Positions 1 through 11,260 of a stretch of DNA of 64,000 bases are shown piece after piece. The notes beneath the pieces were generated by a model. It searched no databases. It had not been told where the DNA came from and worked only from the letters and a program-made list of their open reading frames with translations. Origin of the DNA: Megalobrama amblycephala (lineage: Eukaryota > Chordata > Actinopteri > Cypriniformes > Xenocyprididae); assembly GCF_018812025.1 (NCBI RefSeq), contig NC_063054.1:34465396-34529395 (forward strand), in the 5' to 3' direction. The translations under genes and the position numbers were made by a program. How positions within the stretch are numbered: position 1 is the stretch's first letter; every line of letters begins with the position of its first letter.

Positions 1-845
1 CAGTAAAAAACAGTAATATTGTGAAATATTATTACAATTTAAAATAACTGTGTACTATTTAAATATATTTGATAAAAGTAATTTATTCCTGTGATGCAAA
101 GCTGAATTTTCAGCATCGTTACTCCAGTCTTCAGTGTCACATGATCCTTCAGAAATCATTCTAATATGCTGATTTGCTGCTCAATAAACATTTATGATTA
201 TTTTCAATGTTGAAAACAGTTGTGTACTTTTTTTTTTTCAGGATTCCTTGATGAATAGAAAGTTCAAAAGAACAGCATTTATCTGAAATACAAAGCTTCT
301 GTAGCATTATACACTACCGTTCAAAAGTTTGGGGTCAGTAAGAAATTTTATTTTTATTTTTTTGAAAAGAAATGAAAGAAATGAATACTTTTATTCAGCA
401 AGGATGCATTAAATCAATCAAAAGTGGCAGTAAAGACATTTATAATGTTACAAAAGATTAGATTTCAGATAAACACTGTTCTTTTGAACTTTGTATTCAT
501 CAAATAATCCTGAAAAAAAATATTGTACACAAATATTTTGTACAATTGTACACATTAAATGTTTCTTGAGCAGCAGATCAGCATATTAGAATGATTTCTG
601 AAGGATCATGTGACACTGAAGACTGGAGTAATGATGCTGAAAATTCAGCTTTGCATCACAGGAATAAATTACTTTGTGAAATATATTCAAATAGAAAACA
701 GTTATTTTAAATTGTAATAATATTTCACAATATTACTGTTTTTTACTGTATTTTAATTAAATAAATGTAGCCTTGGTGAGCAGACGAAACTTCTTTTAAA
801 AACATTAAAAATCTTAGTGGTTCCAAACTTTTGGACTGTACTGTA
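1..845. mobile_element. Palindromic TA-flanked DNA element, copy 1 (left end outside window)
   Basis: The two halves are reverse complements. TGACACTGAAGACTGG reads forward near 610 and in reverse near 125. The right end is GGTTCCAAACTTTTGGACTG followed by TACTG, then a TA at 844-845. A complete, nearly identical copy lies at 6421-7346, and base 1 here corresponds to about base 6520 there, so roughly 100 bases are missing on the left. No open transposase frame is seen. The TA flank and CAGT start suggest a Tc1/mariner-mobilised non-autonomous element; that class is inferred. Confidence 0.8.
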
Positions 846-879
846 TATATATGTATTATATATCATAATAAAAGGTTTG

Positions 880-882
<3 letters not shown>

Positions 883-973
<91 letters not shown>

Positions 974-1008
974 CTGGTATATACACATTGAGATACACAC
1001 AAACATGT

Positions 1009-1055
<47 letters not shown>
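883..1055. repeat. (TA)n microsatellite in two runs
   Basis: Uninterrupted TA runs at 883-970 and about 1012-1055 are separated by about 40 bases of ordinary sequence. They directly follow the end of the palindromic element. Open frames here encode only alternating Tyr-Ile and are not genes. Confidence 0.97.
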
Positions 1056-1058
<3 letters not shown>

Positions 1059-2120
1059 CCAGCACGCACCTGTCAGTCATGTACAGACAGCGCTTGAGTA
1101 CTGAAAGGAGCTGGTACTCAATTTTTACTTTAGTATTGTTTTGCGGAGGTATCCATACATGTTACCATCTCATGCTGCCTGTCAGGCATGTGGCCTAAAA
1201 CCTTCATTCAGAAAATTAAACCAAGGACAGCTGGCTTTTCTTAACATACCAAAACACACAGTGTACCACAATGCCAGAGATCCCTCGCATCACACCGCAC
1301 AACAAGAGTTTCTTTGTGAGCTACGCTCACAAAAACACAAGGGCAAACCGAGCACAAGAGCGTGCATGATCATGACATCACAGAGCCATCCTTGACAACA
1401 GAAGCGGGGTCACGAGGGACCCACGGAGAACGGGTTCGCCACGGAAGACGGTGGAGTACACGAGGAGAGGCCCTGCAGCGTCCCACAAGACAAAGTGTTC
1501 CTCCTGAACTCTACGTAACCTCGCGCTCCCCTGCCGCCTGGCGGCCCCACCGGACACCAGCTTCCAGACATGGCGTGCTTCACCAAATTAATTCCTCTGG
1601 TACTACATCAGCGGTGGAGGGAAAATAACATAATCATCCACCCGCCCCATATCCAGGCAACCAGAACACGAAAGTGTGCCAAGCCAGTTTGGTTGACAGA
1701 TTGCACGTTACAATACAGTGTTCATGGCTAATCACCTAGATGGCTGATACATGCACAAATAGTCTCAGAAATTATCTGAATCATGCGTTCACTTCATTCC
1801 AGTCCTGAGAATAGAAGAGTTCAGTTAGAAGTTTGAGGACAGGGAAGATCTCTTTCTGTCTCTCTACTAGTGATAAACAGATATATCAGCTGACATTTGT
1901 TCATTTTGAGAAAACTGGCAGAGATAATGGTGACATTTGGCAAATTAACAGAAGGGTTAACTCTCCCTTGTGACACTTATAGAATCAACCATAAGCCTTG
2001 TCAATGGATATATACACCTTGTCAAAATAATTTTGTGAACTGAATAAATAGAATAATTTGTTCACTTTAAAGTGAGGAGTGTAAGAGGATTACAAAAAAT
2101 AATGCTTTTCTTTTCACCTT
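1056..2120. other. Unique sequence, no gene seen
   Basis: The block at 1140-1680 is clearly richer in G+C than its flanks and shows no repeat signature that I recognise. Frames are open for up to 88 codons but have no recognisable domain and no paired splice sites. The rest is ordinary AT-rich sequence. The GC-rich part could be a conserved regulatory block, but nothing in the sequence proves it. Confidence 0.4.
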
Positions 2121-2279
2121 TTCAATGAGCTAACAATATTTACTCAATTTATATTCGGTATTTCATTTAAGTATTTGCAGTTGTTTGTGCAATTCCGTTA
2201 CACACTTGACATTTTAAATTAATGCAATTATACATTTGCCAAATTCATATTCAGTTTTTAATTTATTTTATAAATCGAT

Positions 2280-3040
2280 TAGTTCCTGTCCTTGATTCTG
2301 ATTGGTCAATAGCTGTGTTTTATTAACGATAAAACATGGCTATGACCGCTTTACCCAACGGTTCTGTGTATCACTACACAACACCCTTAGCAACCACTCT
2401 TAGCAATGTAAACTGTTTTGACCCTTCTCTGGGAGTATGATTGACAAGCGATCTAACCAATCATAATGCTGAATCTACCATTTTGTCCGACAAAGCAGTC
2501 AGGAGCTACAGCGATCTGTCACGACACATTAAAGAGCCACAAAACAGTTTTTATTGTTGGAATTTCTTAAAAAACTACACAGTTTGAAAGCTGGGACTTT
2601 GTTTAATATCATAAGTAACCTGCTCTATCTAGTCTGTCGATGTGTTGTCAGTGTCCTCTTTGCTCCGCGATGTATTTTTCACTCTGTGTGGCGTGACAGC
2701 GCCACGGCTTGTCGGACAAAGCAACAGTAACTAAGGGGGGCGGGTCTTTGCGAAGGAAAGTGAAGCTTACTGTATTATATAGAAGAGTACTGTGAGAAAG
2801 AGATCTAGTGAGCGAGTTTACTACCTGCATTCAGATTTAGCATTTTCCTTCAGGTCAGTCCTATGTTCATGATAAAAAATCTGTTTAAATGTCTGCTGTG
2901 ATATCTTGTCCTTTTAACAGTTAAAGGGTTTTCCCGTGACAGTGCTATTCAAAGCATTTGTCAGTTGCGTCTTTGCGTCGTGCCTAAAAAAGGCCATTCA
3001 GCCGTGACTTATTCACAACACAGCACAGCCTCTCCTACCT
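2280..3040. repeat. Probable dispersed repeat
   Basis: This block starts CTTGATTCTGATTGGTCAAT and includes the phrase ACCCTTAGCAACCAC, which resembles moderately repeated fish sequence. It interrupts the degenerate minisatellite. No terminal inverted repeat was found and the boundaries are approximate. The 60-codon minus frame near 2650-2830 has no recognisable features. Confidence 0.3.
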
Positions 3041-3105
3041 TATTGCTTACAAATATTTTCACATTCTTGTGCAATTCCATTATATGCTTCACATTTTTAA
3101 ATTAA

Positions 3106-4073
3106 AGGTGCCCTAGATTATGTTTTTAAAAGATGTAATATAAGTCTAAGGTGTCCCCTGAATGTGTCTGTGAAGTTTCAGCTCAAAATACCCCATAGAT
3201 TTTTTTTTTTTATTAATTTTTTTAACTGCCTATTTTGGGGCATCATTACAAACGCGCCGATTTATGCTACGGCCCCTTTAAATCCCGTGCTCTCCGCCCA
3301 CAGAGCTCACGCTTGCCTTAAACAGTGCCTTAACAAAGTTCACACAGCTAATATAACCCTCAAATGGATCTTTACAAAGTGTTCGTCATGCATGCGGCAT
3401 GCATGCGTCGGATTATGTGAGTATTGTATACTGTTATAGTGTTTACATCGTTTCTGAATGAGTTTGAGGCTATGCTGCGTGGCTAAAGCTAACATTACAC
3501 ACTGTTGGAGAGATTTATAAAGAATGAAGTTGTGTTTATGAATTATACAGACTGCAAGTGTTTAAAAAAGAAAATAGCGACGGCTCTTGTCTCCGTGAAT
3601 ACAGTAAGAAACAATGGTAACTTTAACCACATTTAACAGTACATTAGCAACATGCTAACAAAACATTTAGAAAGACAATTTACAAATATCACTAAAAATA
3701 TCATGATATCATGGATCATGTCAGTTATTATTGCTCCATCTGCCATTTTTCGCTATTGTTCTTGCTTGCTTACCTAGTCTGATGATTCAGCTGTGCACAT
3801 CCAGACGTTCTGCCCTTGTCTAAAGACTTTCATAATGATAATGTTGGGAACATGGGCTGGCATATGCAAATATTGGGGGCGTACACCCCGACTGCTACGT
3901 AACGGTGTTATGTTGAGATTCGCCTGTTTTTCTGAGGTCTTTTAAACAAATGAGATTTATATAAGAAGGAGGAAACAATGGTGTTTGAGACTCACTGTAT
4001 GTCATTTCCATGTACTGAACTCTTGTTATTTAACTATGCCAAGATAAATTCAATTTTTCATTCGAGGGCACCT
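3106..4073. mobile_element. TTAA-flanked non-autonomous transposon (AGGTGCCCT ends)
   Basis: The ends are AGGTGCCCT and its reverse complement AGGGCACCT, flanked on both sides by TTAA (3102-3105 and 4074-4077). Length is 968 bases. A truncated relative lies at 18396-18660 and shares TGTGAAGTTTCAGCTCAAAA. The interior holds a CATGCATG-rich palindrome near 3388-3408. There is no transposase frame. TTAA duplication is typical of piggyBac-type and Kolobok-type elements; the superfamily is not proven. Confidence 0.75.
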
Positions 4074-4378
4074 TTAAAACATTACACAATATTTACTCAA
4101 ATCATGTTTTATTAATATTTAATTTTATAAATATTTGACATATTTTGCACAATTCAATTATACACTTCATGGAATAAATGACAAAATATTTGCAAATTTT
4201 GTGCAATTCCATTATAGTCTTCACATTTTAAATTAACATATTAAACAATATTTACTCAATTCATATTCAATATTTCATTTAAATATTTGCACATTTCTGT
4301 GCAATTCCATTATACGCTTCACATTTTAAATGAACACATTATATTCATTCAATTCATACTTGATATTTAAATATATTA

Positions 4379-5085
4379 AAGGGGTCATATAATGCCACTT
4401 TAACAAGATGTAAAATAAGTCTCTGGTGTCCCCAGAAAGTGTATGTGAAGTTTCAGCTCAAAATACCCCACAGATCATTTATTATAGCATGTTAAATTTG
4501 TCACTTTTTGAAGGTGAGCAAAAACGCTCCGTTTTAGTGTGTGGCCCTTTAAATGCAAATGAGCTGCTGCTCCCAAGAAGAGGGCGGAGTTTCAAGAGCT
4601 TGCGTTTACAATCTACGGTTAGCAGCTCCGATTACCTCACACAGACTCACAAAAAAAGTCAGAAACTGTTCAGCCTTTTATGTTCAAACCCGAGTCAGAC
4701 AATGATGGATAGACTCAAGAAGAAGTGGCAACATGTAGAATGCAACAGGACGTTTCTGAATGGTTAGTTGATGAATTTATGTTGCTGTCTTAAAGTCATT
4801 GATTAGCATATTCTGTCATGATAATCTATCAATTGTAAGATGCCTACAGAGCCAGAGAATATATGCTGCATGAAGATAGAGCAGGTAAAGTTTAGTTTAA
4901 TTACAGTTATAACTTGTCATCTTGCTTTTATGACATGCTATTGCATTTGTGTTGCGTACTGTATTGCAACAACATGGCCTCACCCGTTCTCAGGGGCAGG
5001 GTTTATGTAAATTTTAGGGTTAGTGATGTCACTAACCCGGGAAGAAGCTCGTTGTAGCCGTTTGTTGTATCTCCCTTAGCATTGA
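4379..5085 (+). mobile_element. Dispersed element, family with GGGTC ends, copy 1
   Basis: It starts after TTAA with AGGGGTCATATAATGCC and shares long stretches with 23815-24490 and, inverted, with 46626-47425. Shared phrases include GAGGGCGGAGTTT and GGAAGAAGCTCGTTGTAG. The right terminus seen in the other copies is missing, so this copy is 3' truncated near 5085. The 113-codon open frame at 4426-4767 lies in repeat sequence that is not open in the other copies, so I do not call a gene. Confidence 0.7.
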
Positions 5086-6418
5086 ACTTGAAATAACCTT
5101 CCATTTCCATTGTGACTGATGAATCAGAATGAATCAGAAGAACAAATAAATCAGTAGTAATGTTTGCTGGATTGTAAATAATATTAGTATTGGCTGTTGA
5201 AATATCTGCATCGGTTGAGCACCATTCATCCTTTTAAAAAGTGTCAAGGCAGAACACTAAAGCCGAACACTACGAATGTGCCAGGAATCTGTGCATTTCC
5301 CCTCCCTCACTCATGGATTTGACTTCCAGGAATGCTGCTAGCGTGTTACTGACATAATTCCTCTCATGCTCCTGCAATTCAACATAAAAATACAAACTGT
5401 AAGCAGTTTAAGAGAGAAAGGTGTTTTCCCGTAAACCAGCTTTGAAAGTCATTTTACTCTAAGCCTCTTTAGAAACACCATTTGATGCTGAGGGGAGAAC
5501 ATTTTGGTTGATATTAGGAGAGAAACTCTCCTGTGGAAGCTGGGAAGTGCCCGTTGTGTCATTTGAGGACACCAGAACCAGCCTTTTGTTGGAGTAAATG
5601 TCACTACATTTAAATTTCGTTTACATGTTAAATGTTTAGTTTGATCAACCAGCTACACAAATGGACAATATGTACAGATTGTACCCGCATCCCTCAGAGT
5701 CTCCTTTTCATTAGCATCAAATCAAATATGCCGCTAAAGTCAATACTAAAGTCAAGTTTCATAAGAGTCAGTGGAACTGGTGCTTTTGGGGAAAAGAAAC
5801 AAACAAAAACATGTTTGTCATAATGTATCGCACCAAATTCTGCAAACGTTGGCTGCATCCTCCAATAGAGCAGATTAATATCTCAACCAATGGCATGAGA
5901 GTGGGGCAGGGCTACCGGTTATTCTGACTAACGGCAGGTGAATAGTGTGTTTGGGAAGCCTGGAAACAGTCATTATTTAGATTTCATTTGGTCACACTAG
6001 TCGGGTAGCAATGACACACTTGATGCTTGAATGTTTTTCTAGTTTTAGCTTAAAAGGTGTTTTTACGTTGATCACAGTTGTTCACCAATATCTTTCCCAT
6101 GTCCAAATTTATTCAAGAGCAGTGGTTTTCAACTGGTTTTTCTTCAGCTTCCAGACACTGGATATGTTTTACCATATAAATATAAATAAAAATGTCCTTC
6201 TAATTAAATTTATTTTAATTACCATAAACCGCATAAAAGGATTTATGCAAAAAGTCAGGTAAGTTTAACTGATCGAAAGGTCTTTCGAGCAAAATTATGT
6301 AGTTGAATGCATTTTCTTATCTGCATTAGTACTAATTTTCTTTTGCTGTCTGGGATGCATCATAAATAACCTTTGACCTGTTTTATGTTCAAGATCCACC
6401 AGAATCTGCTAATATATA
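5086..6418. other. Unique AT-rich sequence
   Basis: No terminal repeats, long open frame or microsatellite were seen. The phrase AGCAGTGGTTTTCAACTGG near 6117 looks like the edge of a degraded dispersed repeat. The acceptor and donor around 6153-6258 fall in that fragment and were rejected as an exon. Confidence 0.4.
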
Positions 6419-6420
6419 TA

Positions 6421-7346
6421 CAGTACAGTCCAAAAGTTTGGAACCACTAAGATTTTTAATGTTTTTAAAAGAAGTTTCGTCTGCTCATCAAGGCTACATT
6501 TATTTAATTAAAAATACAGTAAAAAACAGTAATATTGTGAAATATTATTACAATTTAAAATAACTGTGTACTATTTAAATATATTTGACAAAGTAATTTA
6601 TTCCTGTGATGCAAAGCTTAATTTTCAGCATCGTTACTCCAGTCTTCAGTGTCACATGATCCTTCAGAAATCATTCTAATATGCTGATCTGCTGCTCAAT
6701 AAACATTTATGATTATTTTCAATGTTGAAAACAGTTGTGTACTTTTTTTTTCAGGATTCCTTGATGAATAGAAAGTTCAAAAGAACAGCATTTATCTGAA
6801 ATACAAAGCTTCTGTAGCATTATACACTACCGTTCAAAAGTTGGGGGTCAGTAAGATTTTTTATTTTTATTTTTTTGAAAAGAAATGAAAGAAATTAATA
6901 CTTTTATTCAGCAAGGATGCATTAAATCAATCAAAAGTGGCAGTAAAGACATTTATAATGTTACAAAAGATTAGATTTGTTCTTTTGAACTTTCCATTCA
7001 TCAAATAATCCTGAAAAAAAAATATTGTACACAAATATTTTGTACAATTGTACACATTAAATGTTTCTTGAGCAGCAGATCAGCATATTAGAATGATTTC
7101 TGAAGGATCATGTGACACTGAAGACTGGAGTAACGATGCTGAAAATTCAGCTTTGCATCACAGGAATAAATTACTTTGTGAAATATATTCAAATAGAAAA
7201 CAGTTATTTTAAATTGTAATAATATTTCACAATATTACTGATTTTTACTGTATTTTTAATTAAATAAATGTAGCCTTGGTGAGCAGACGAAACTTCTTTT
7301 AAAAACATTAAAAATCTTAACGGTTCCAAACTTTTGGACTGTACTG
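6421..7346. mobile_element. Palindromic TA-flanked DNA element, copy 2, complete
   Basis: The termini CAGTACAGTCCAAAAGTTTG and CAAACTTTTGGACTGTACTG are perfect inverted repeats, flanked by TA at 6419-6420 and 7347-7348. Length is 926 bases. An internal motif ACACTACCGTTCAAAAG near 6825 looks like the end of a second element family, so the element may be composite. It is nearly identical to 1-843. It has no coding capacity. A Tc1/mariner-type MITE is the best fit. Confidence 0.85.
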
Positions 7347-7348
7347 TA

Positions 7349-7815
7349 TATAAACATTCACAAAAGTAAGATTTTATGAAAAAGCCTATTATTCTCACCA
7401 AGGCTGCATTTATTTGATGAAAATAAACAGTAATATTTATTGAAATATTATTACAATTTTAAATAACTGTTTTCTATTTTAGTATATTTTAAAATGTAAT
7501 TTATTCCTGTGATCAAAGCTGAATTTTCAGCATCATTACTCCAGTCTTCAGTGTCACATGATCCTTCAGAAATCATTCTAATATGCTGATTTGCTGCTCA
7601 AGAAACATTTCTTATTATTATCGATGTTGAAAACAGTTGTGCTGCCTAATATTTATGTGGAAACCGTGATACATTATTTTCAGGATTCTTTGATGAATTG
7701 AAGAACATTGATCTGAAATAGAAATCTTTGAAACATTATAAATGTCTTTATTGTCACTTTTGATCAATTTAAAGCATCCTTGCTGAATAAGTATTAATTT
7801 CTTCGTAAAATCGTA
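7349..7815 (-). mobile_element. Partial palindromic-family copy
   Basis: This is a diverged half-copy carrying CCAGTCTTCAGTGTCACATG and the TTCAGCATCATTACT block in reverse orientation. It abuts the complete copy directly and extends to the TTTGATCAATTTAAAGCATC end. No target duplication is visible. Confidence 0.75.
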
Positions 7816-8735
7816 GCAAATGAGAAATGCACATAATAACTGAAATGAAATTAGCATATATTCTACTCAATATTTACTAAAAATGCATGATCAGGATGCT
7901 CCATCAGAAAGAGAAGCTTTCCAACATATTTTATGACACAATTAGGAACTGAAAACTTGTCTCTGAAATCTGAAAATATATCTTTCTCTTGTTTCTTTTC
8001 ACCCTCCCTATGCACACTGTATAGTAATAGCTTGGCGGAAGCAATATAATAGCACAGAACTAACACCAGCCATGTGACATTTAATGTAAATGTCAAGATA
8101 TTCCTGTTTGTATGTGTGTCATACTGGGAACATCATTCTATCCATCACAATAGGTCAAAGTTGCTCAAGATCCTAATAAAGCTATATTACCTTTTGAAGA
8201 CATTTGTTTAGTTACTTGCATTATAGGTCTTTATTTCACTGTCCTTAGAAACAAATACAACACAGCACAGAATTGTCTGCATTTCATTTATGACTTCTTA
8301 CGTGATTTATATCTGCTCTGAAAATAGAAACACGTGTTAAAATGCTTCTCCACCATCTGACTCTCATGTCAATGTTTTTTGTATTTACTTAGTCACATGT
8401 ACTATATTAATAAAAAAATAAAAAAATCCATTAAAGCAATAATAAACCAAAACATCAAAACAAAACGCTATATTTACACACTCAAGAAGCCCATTTTAAG
8501 CGTTCGTAACAGCGCTCTCCTTGAGGGAGGATATTTTTCCGACTGCCTGTATTGTAGTTTCGACCCCAGCAATCGTAAATCTGCGTAAAGGCCGCCTGTT
8601 CATTGGGGACTGCAGACAAATGTGTCTGTGCTGCACTCATGTTCTTGGACTCGCTGAAAATTAGGTCAGAAAAAAACCCAATAAACAAAGTCATTTTATT
8701 GGGCCGTCCTCATTAAAATGTCTCACTCTTGACCA
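7816..8735. other. Unique AT-rich sequence
   Basis: No repeat family, splice-flanked frame or RNA gene was recognised. The open frames at 7863-8096 (minus) and 8379-8694 are short and have no recognisable domain. Confidence 0.35.
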
Positions 8736-8832
8736 AGTTAGTTAAAGGTTTTGTGGGGGCGGAGCTTGTTCAGCAGAATGCCCTTGTAGCCACCCTAGAA
8801 ATCACATCTCATCAACATGCCAAGTTTTTGAC
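8736..8832 (+). repeat. Short dispersed repeat with GGGCGGAGCTT
   Basis: This stretch is similar to 10478-10600. Both contain a GGCGGAGCTT core, a TGCCCTT phrase and a CCCTAGAAA phrase followed by an ACACGCC-like motif. Two related copies 1.7 kb apart show that it is repetitive, but the ends are unclear. Confidence 0.5.
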
Positions 8833-8837
8833 TTGAG

Positions 8838-9345
8838 ACTGAGAGGTTTATAATGTTACAAACTGTAGACATTTATAATGGTTTCTATTACAAATAAACA
8901 CTTTTTTGAACTTTCTATACATCAAAACAAAAAAAATCCAAAATATTAAGTAGCAAAACTGTTTTCAACATTGGTAATAATAAATGTTTCTTAAGCAGCA
9001 AATCAGCATATTAGAATGATTTCTGAAGGATCATGTGACACTGAAGACTGGAGTAATGATGCTGAAATTTCAGCTTTGACATCACAGGTTGGTTGTAGTA
9101 GAGAGGCACAGACACGGACTTCAACATAAAACTGGGTTTAATCACCAAAGGATCGTTACACACCAACATAAAGCAAACAATAGAACCGATAAGGGAGTGC
9201 AGGGAGTGAGTCCAACTTAAAGGGAGTGCTAATGATGATAGACAGGTGAAGGGAATCCAAAGAAGTGGGAAGGCTGATGAGGGAAGTGCAAACAGGTGAT
9301 GAACAACAGGAATAAATTGTAACAACAGGAATAAATTGCATATTA
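8838..9345 (+). mobile_element. Partial palindromic-family copy, interrupted
   Basis: ATGATTTCTGAAGGATCATG and the ACTGGAGTAATGATGCTG block place this in the palindromic family. After the CATCACAG of the element, unrelated sequence runs from about 9089 to 9305 before AACAGGAATAAATTG resumes, twice. The insert has AGGGAGTG and ACAGGTGA motifs, and I could not assign it to a family. Confidence 0.65.
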
Positions 9346-9349
9346 AAAT

Positions 9350-10055
9350 TAGTGCTGTCAAATCAATTAATCGTGATTAAATCAAATCTAACATAAAAGT
9401 TTATAACTGTATAGAGTATGTGTGTATATGTATATGTACATACAGTGCTAGTTAGTAACTGATTAAATGTAATCTGGATTATGTAATCAGATTCCAAAAT
9501 TAAGTACCTGTAATTAGATTATATTACATTTTAAAATACTCGTAATCAGACTACAGTTACTTTTCTATTGATTACATGATTATGTTATTCTCACAATGGC
9601 AGTAAATTATTCATAATACATTGATTCTACCTCTTTGTTATGTTTTAAATTTTTCTTTCTATAAAACTCTACTGCTTATATACATTCTGAAGGTCTTCCA
9701 TGTTTGTGGAATTGCACACACATTAATTTAAAATTTTTATGATTTTGTTTTTTTATGTCACTTTTCATTAAACTCAGGGAAACCCTGACATAATGTAATA
9801 TTTAATGCACTTTATGTTGTTGATTAAAAAAGGAATATCTTTGTATGGTACATTGAATATGGTACAAGATTATCATATTCAAATCAATGTGATAAATGAG
9901 TTAGATCAAAAGTAATCTAAAAAGTAATCAAAAAGTAGTCAGAGTACATTACTTAAAATGAGTAATCTAGATTACATAACTAATTACAATTTTTAGTCAT
10001 GTAATTTGGAACCAGTAACTAACCACATTTTGTAAGTAATCTACCTAGCATTTTG
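9350..10055. mobile_element. Degenerate dispersed elements (hAT-like)
   Basis: GTGCTGTCAAATCAATTAAT followed by CGTGATTAA at 9352-9382 matches a common vertebrate hAT-like terminus. From 9443, CAGTGCTAGTTAGTAACTG starts a second element rich in GTAATC and GATTAC words on both strands. It ends near 10055 with an inverted GTTACT-like and CTAGCA-like motif. No open frame. Confidence 0.45.
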
Positions 10056-10063
10056 TGTGTGTG

Positions 10064-10067
10064 TGTA

Positions 10068-10130
<63 letters not shown>

Positions 10131-10138
10131 TTTTTTTT
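10064..10138. repeat. (TG)n (TA)n (T)n compound microsatellite
   Basis: A short TG run is followed by TA repeats to about 10112 and then a run of T to about 10138. It joins the hAT-like block to a palindromic-family end. Confidence 0.95.
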
Positions 10139-10470
10139 AAACAGTATTTTTGATCAAATAAATGCAGCCTTTGAGAGCAAAAGAAACTTCTTTCAAAAAA
10201 AAAAAAAAAAAAATATTATACTGCCCCTAAACTTTTGAATGGTAATGCACATTGTGATTTTGTTCCCTTATATTTTCAATTGAATGGCTAAAATTTCTGA
10301 TTGCAACATTCTGAAGTCAAATATAGATAATGTAATGTAAAATAATGACTGCTAAACTGTATTTAACCATTGTCCCCGTTTCATCCCTCTCATAGCACGG
10401 CAGTTTTGTTCTCATATAACAACAAAATGTCAACTGAAATCTATTTTTTATCTCTTTTTATTTCCTTATT
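10139..10470 (+). repeat. Local duplication, left copy (element end plus flank)
   Basis: The right end of a palindromic-family element (TTTTTGATCAAATAAATGCA) is followed by about 230 bases of non-element sequence. Both parts recur at 13340-13630. Shared flank words include AATGGCTAAAATT, GTCAAATAT and TAATGTAATGTAAA. No other copy of the element carries this flank. Confidence 0.6.
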
Positions 10471-10477
10471 TAGATAA

Positions 10478-10615
10478 AAGGTTTGTGGAGGCGGAGCTTA
10501 AAGCTTATTAGTCAGCACAGTGCCCTTCCAACCACCTAGCAACCGCCCTAGAAACCACATATAAACACGCCAAACACCTTAGCAACACCCTGGGAAAAAC
10601 CATCCTAGCATTTTG
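10478..10615 (+). repeat. Short dispersed repeat, second copy
   Basis: This is the relative of 8736-8832, with GGAGGCGGAGCTT, TGCCCTTCCAACCACC and CCCTAGAAACCACAT. It is longer on the right, ending with CACCTTAGCAACACCCTGGG. No terminal inverted repeats seen. Confidence 0.5.
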
Positions 10616-10654
10616 GCTGCATTTTGCACAGACAAAAACACATTTTCTTCAGAA

Positions 10655-10676
10655 ACTGTAAAAATGCAGTTTATTT
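10655..10676 (-). terminator. Possible polyadenylation site
   Basis: On the minus strand an AATAAA hexamer (10675-10670) is followed within about 25 bases by a GT-rich stretch, TGTGTTTTTGTCTGTG. This arrangement matches vertebrate cleavage sites. It lies downstream of the CpG-rich block on the same strand. AATAAA is common by chance in AT-rich DNA. Confidence 0.25.
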
Positions 10677-10795
10677 ACACTTTTAACACAGAAAAATACA
10701 GCTGAATTGAATGGACAAAATGGGCACGAAAATGAATCAGAAAAAATTCCTAGCCACTAAATGCACTCAAAACCTCAAAACCTCAAAAACTTCAG

Positions 10796-10870
10796 TCATA
10801 ACGTGAAACCCTGAGAGCCGAATCGGGCGTCACTCACCGCTGATGTCCTGACGTTTGATAGTTTACTCAT
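10796..10870 (-). other. Candidate first exon or micro-ORF
   Basis: A minus-strand ATG at 10870 opens a 24-codon frame starting MSKLSNVRTSA. Directly after the eleventh codon lies a strong splice donor, GCG|GTGAGTG (GT at 10837-10836). If spliced, the first coding exon would end at 10838 in phase 0. If not spliced, the frame stops at 10796. I recognise no protein with this start. No matching acceptor was found downstream. Confidence 0.2.
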
Positions 10871-11260
10871 TGTGATTATCTACACCACGGGACACGCGAG
10901 ATCCACGGGCGCCTCTTAATGCACTGCGTGTCGAAACCCTTTCAGGCTGTCCGGCGGCTCTGATCTAACTGAGGCTATAAACAGCTACCTCACTGAGAGT
11001 GTTTTAAAGTAAAGACAGGTCCCAGCAGTGGTAAGGCTTTCTGCGGCGCCATTAAAAAATGATGTGGCCCGTACGGTTCAGCGCCCGTGTCTTGCCACAC
11101 TCTCGGGTCAGCCAGAGTGCACCGCGCATGCAAGTTATTGGACCGGTTCACGCCAGAGCACATCACAACACACACGCCACTTGACCTGCTCCCAAACCGT
11201 CTCGAAGGACCGCGGTCACGTAACGGTCACACAGCAGTCGCTGAAGGAAGCTAAAGACAA
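10800..11260 (-). promoter_or_regulatory. CpG-rich unique block, possible promoter
   Basis: This is the most CpG-dense stretch of the first 20 kb, with CGCG, GCGC and CCGCGG words in an otherwise AT-rich region. It matches no repeat family that I know. On the minus strand it leads into a short ATG frame with a good donor and then an AATAAA site. Opposite-strand frames of 60-79 codons lack recognisable domains. Promoter, enhancer and GC-rich repeat remain possible. Confidence 0.35.

Larger units (their letters stand above)
2125..4378. repeat. Degenerate minisatellite, interrupted by insertions
   Basis: The motif GTGCAATTCCATTATA, followed by CTTCACATTTTAAAT, recurs at about 2187, 3069, 4147, 4201 and 4299 with substitutions. 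It is usually preceded by a TATTTGCA-rich stretch. The last three copies are 50-100 bases apart. The first two are pushed away by the 2280-3040 block and by the element at 3106-4073. I read this as an old tandem array broken by later insertions. Confidence 0.55.

Noticed and set aside
753..1104. Several open frames of 68-95 codons through the TA tract
   Set aside because: They encode only alternating Tyr-Ile from TA repeats. The same holds at 17517-17977, 20480-20671, 31780-32094 and 43874-44065.
4426..4767. 113-codon plus frame
   Set aside because: It lies inside a three-copy element family, and the frame is not preserved in the copies at 23815 and 46626.
6011..6262. 83-codon plus frame ending at a strong donor (CAG|GTAAGT) with a TTTTTCTTCAG acceptor
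   Set aside because: The acceptor lies in a fragment (AGTGGTTTTCAACTGG) of a known type of dispersed repeat. The would-be exon is very AT-rich with Ile/Asn/Lys bias expected from base composition.
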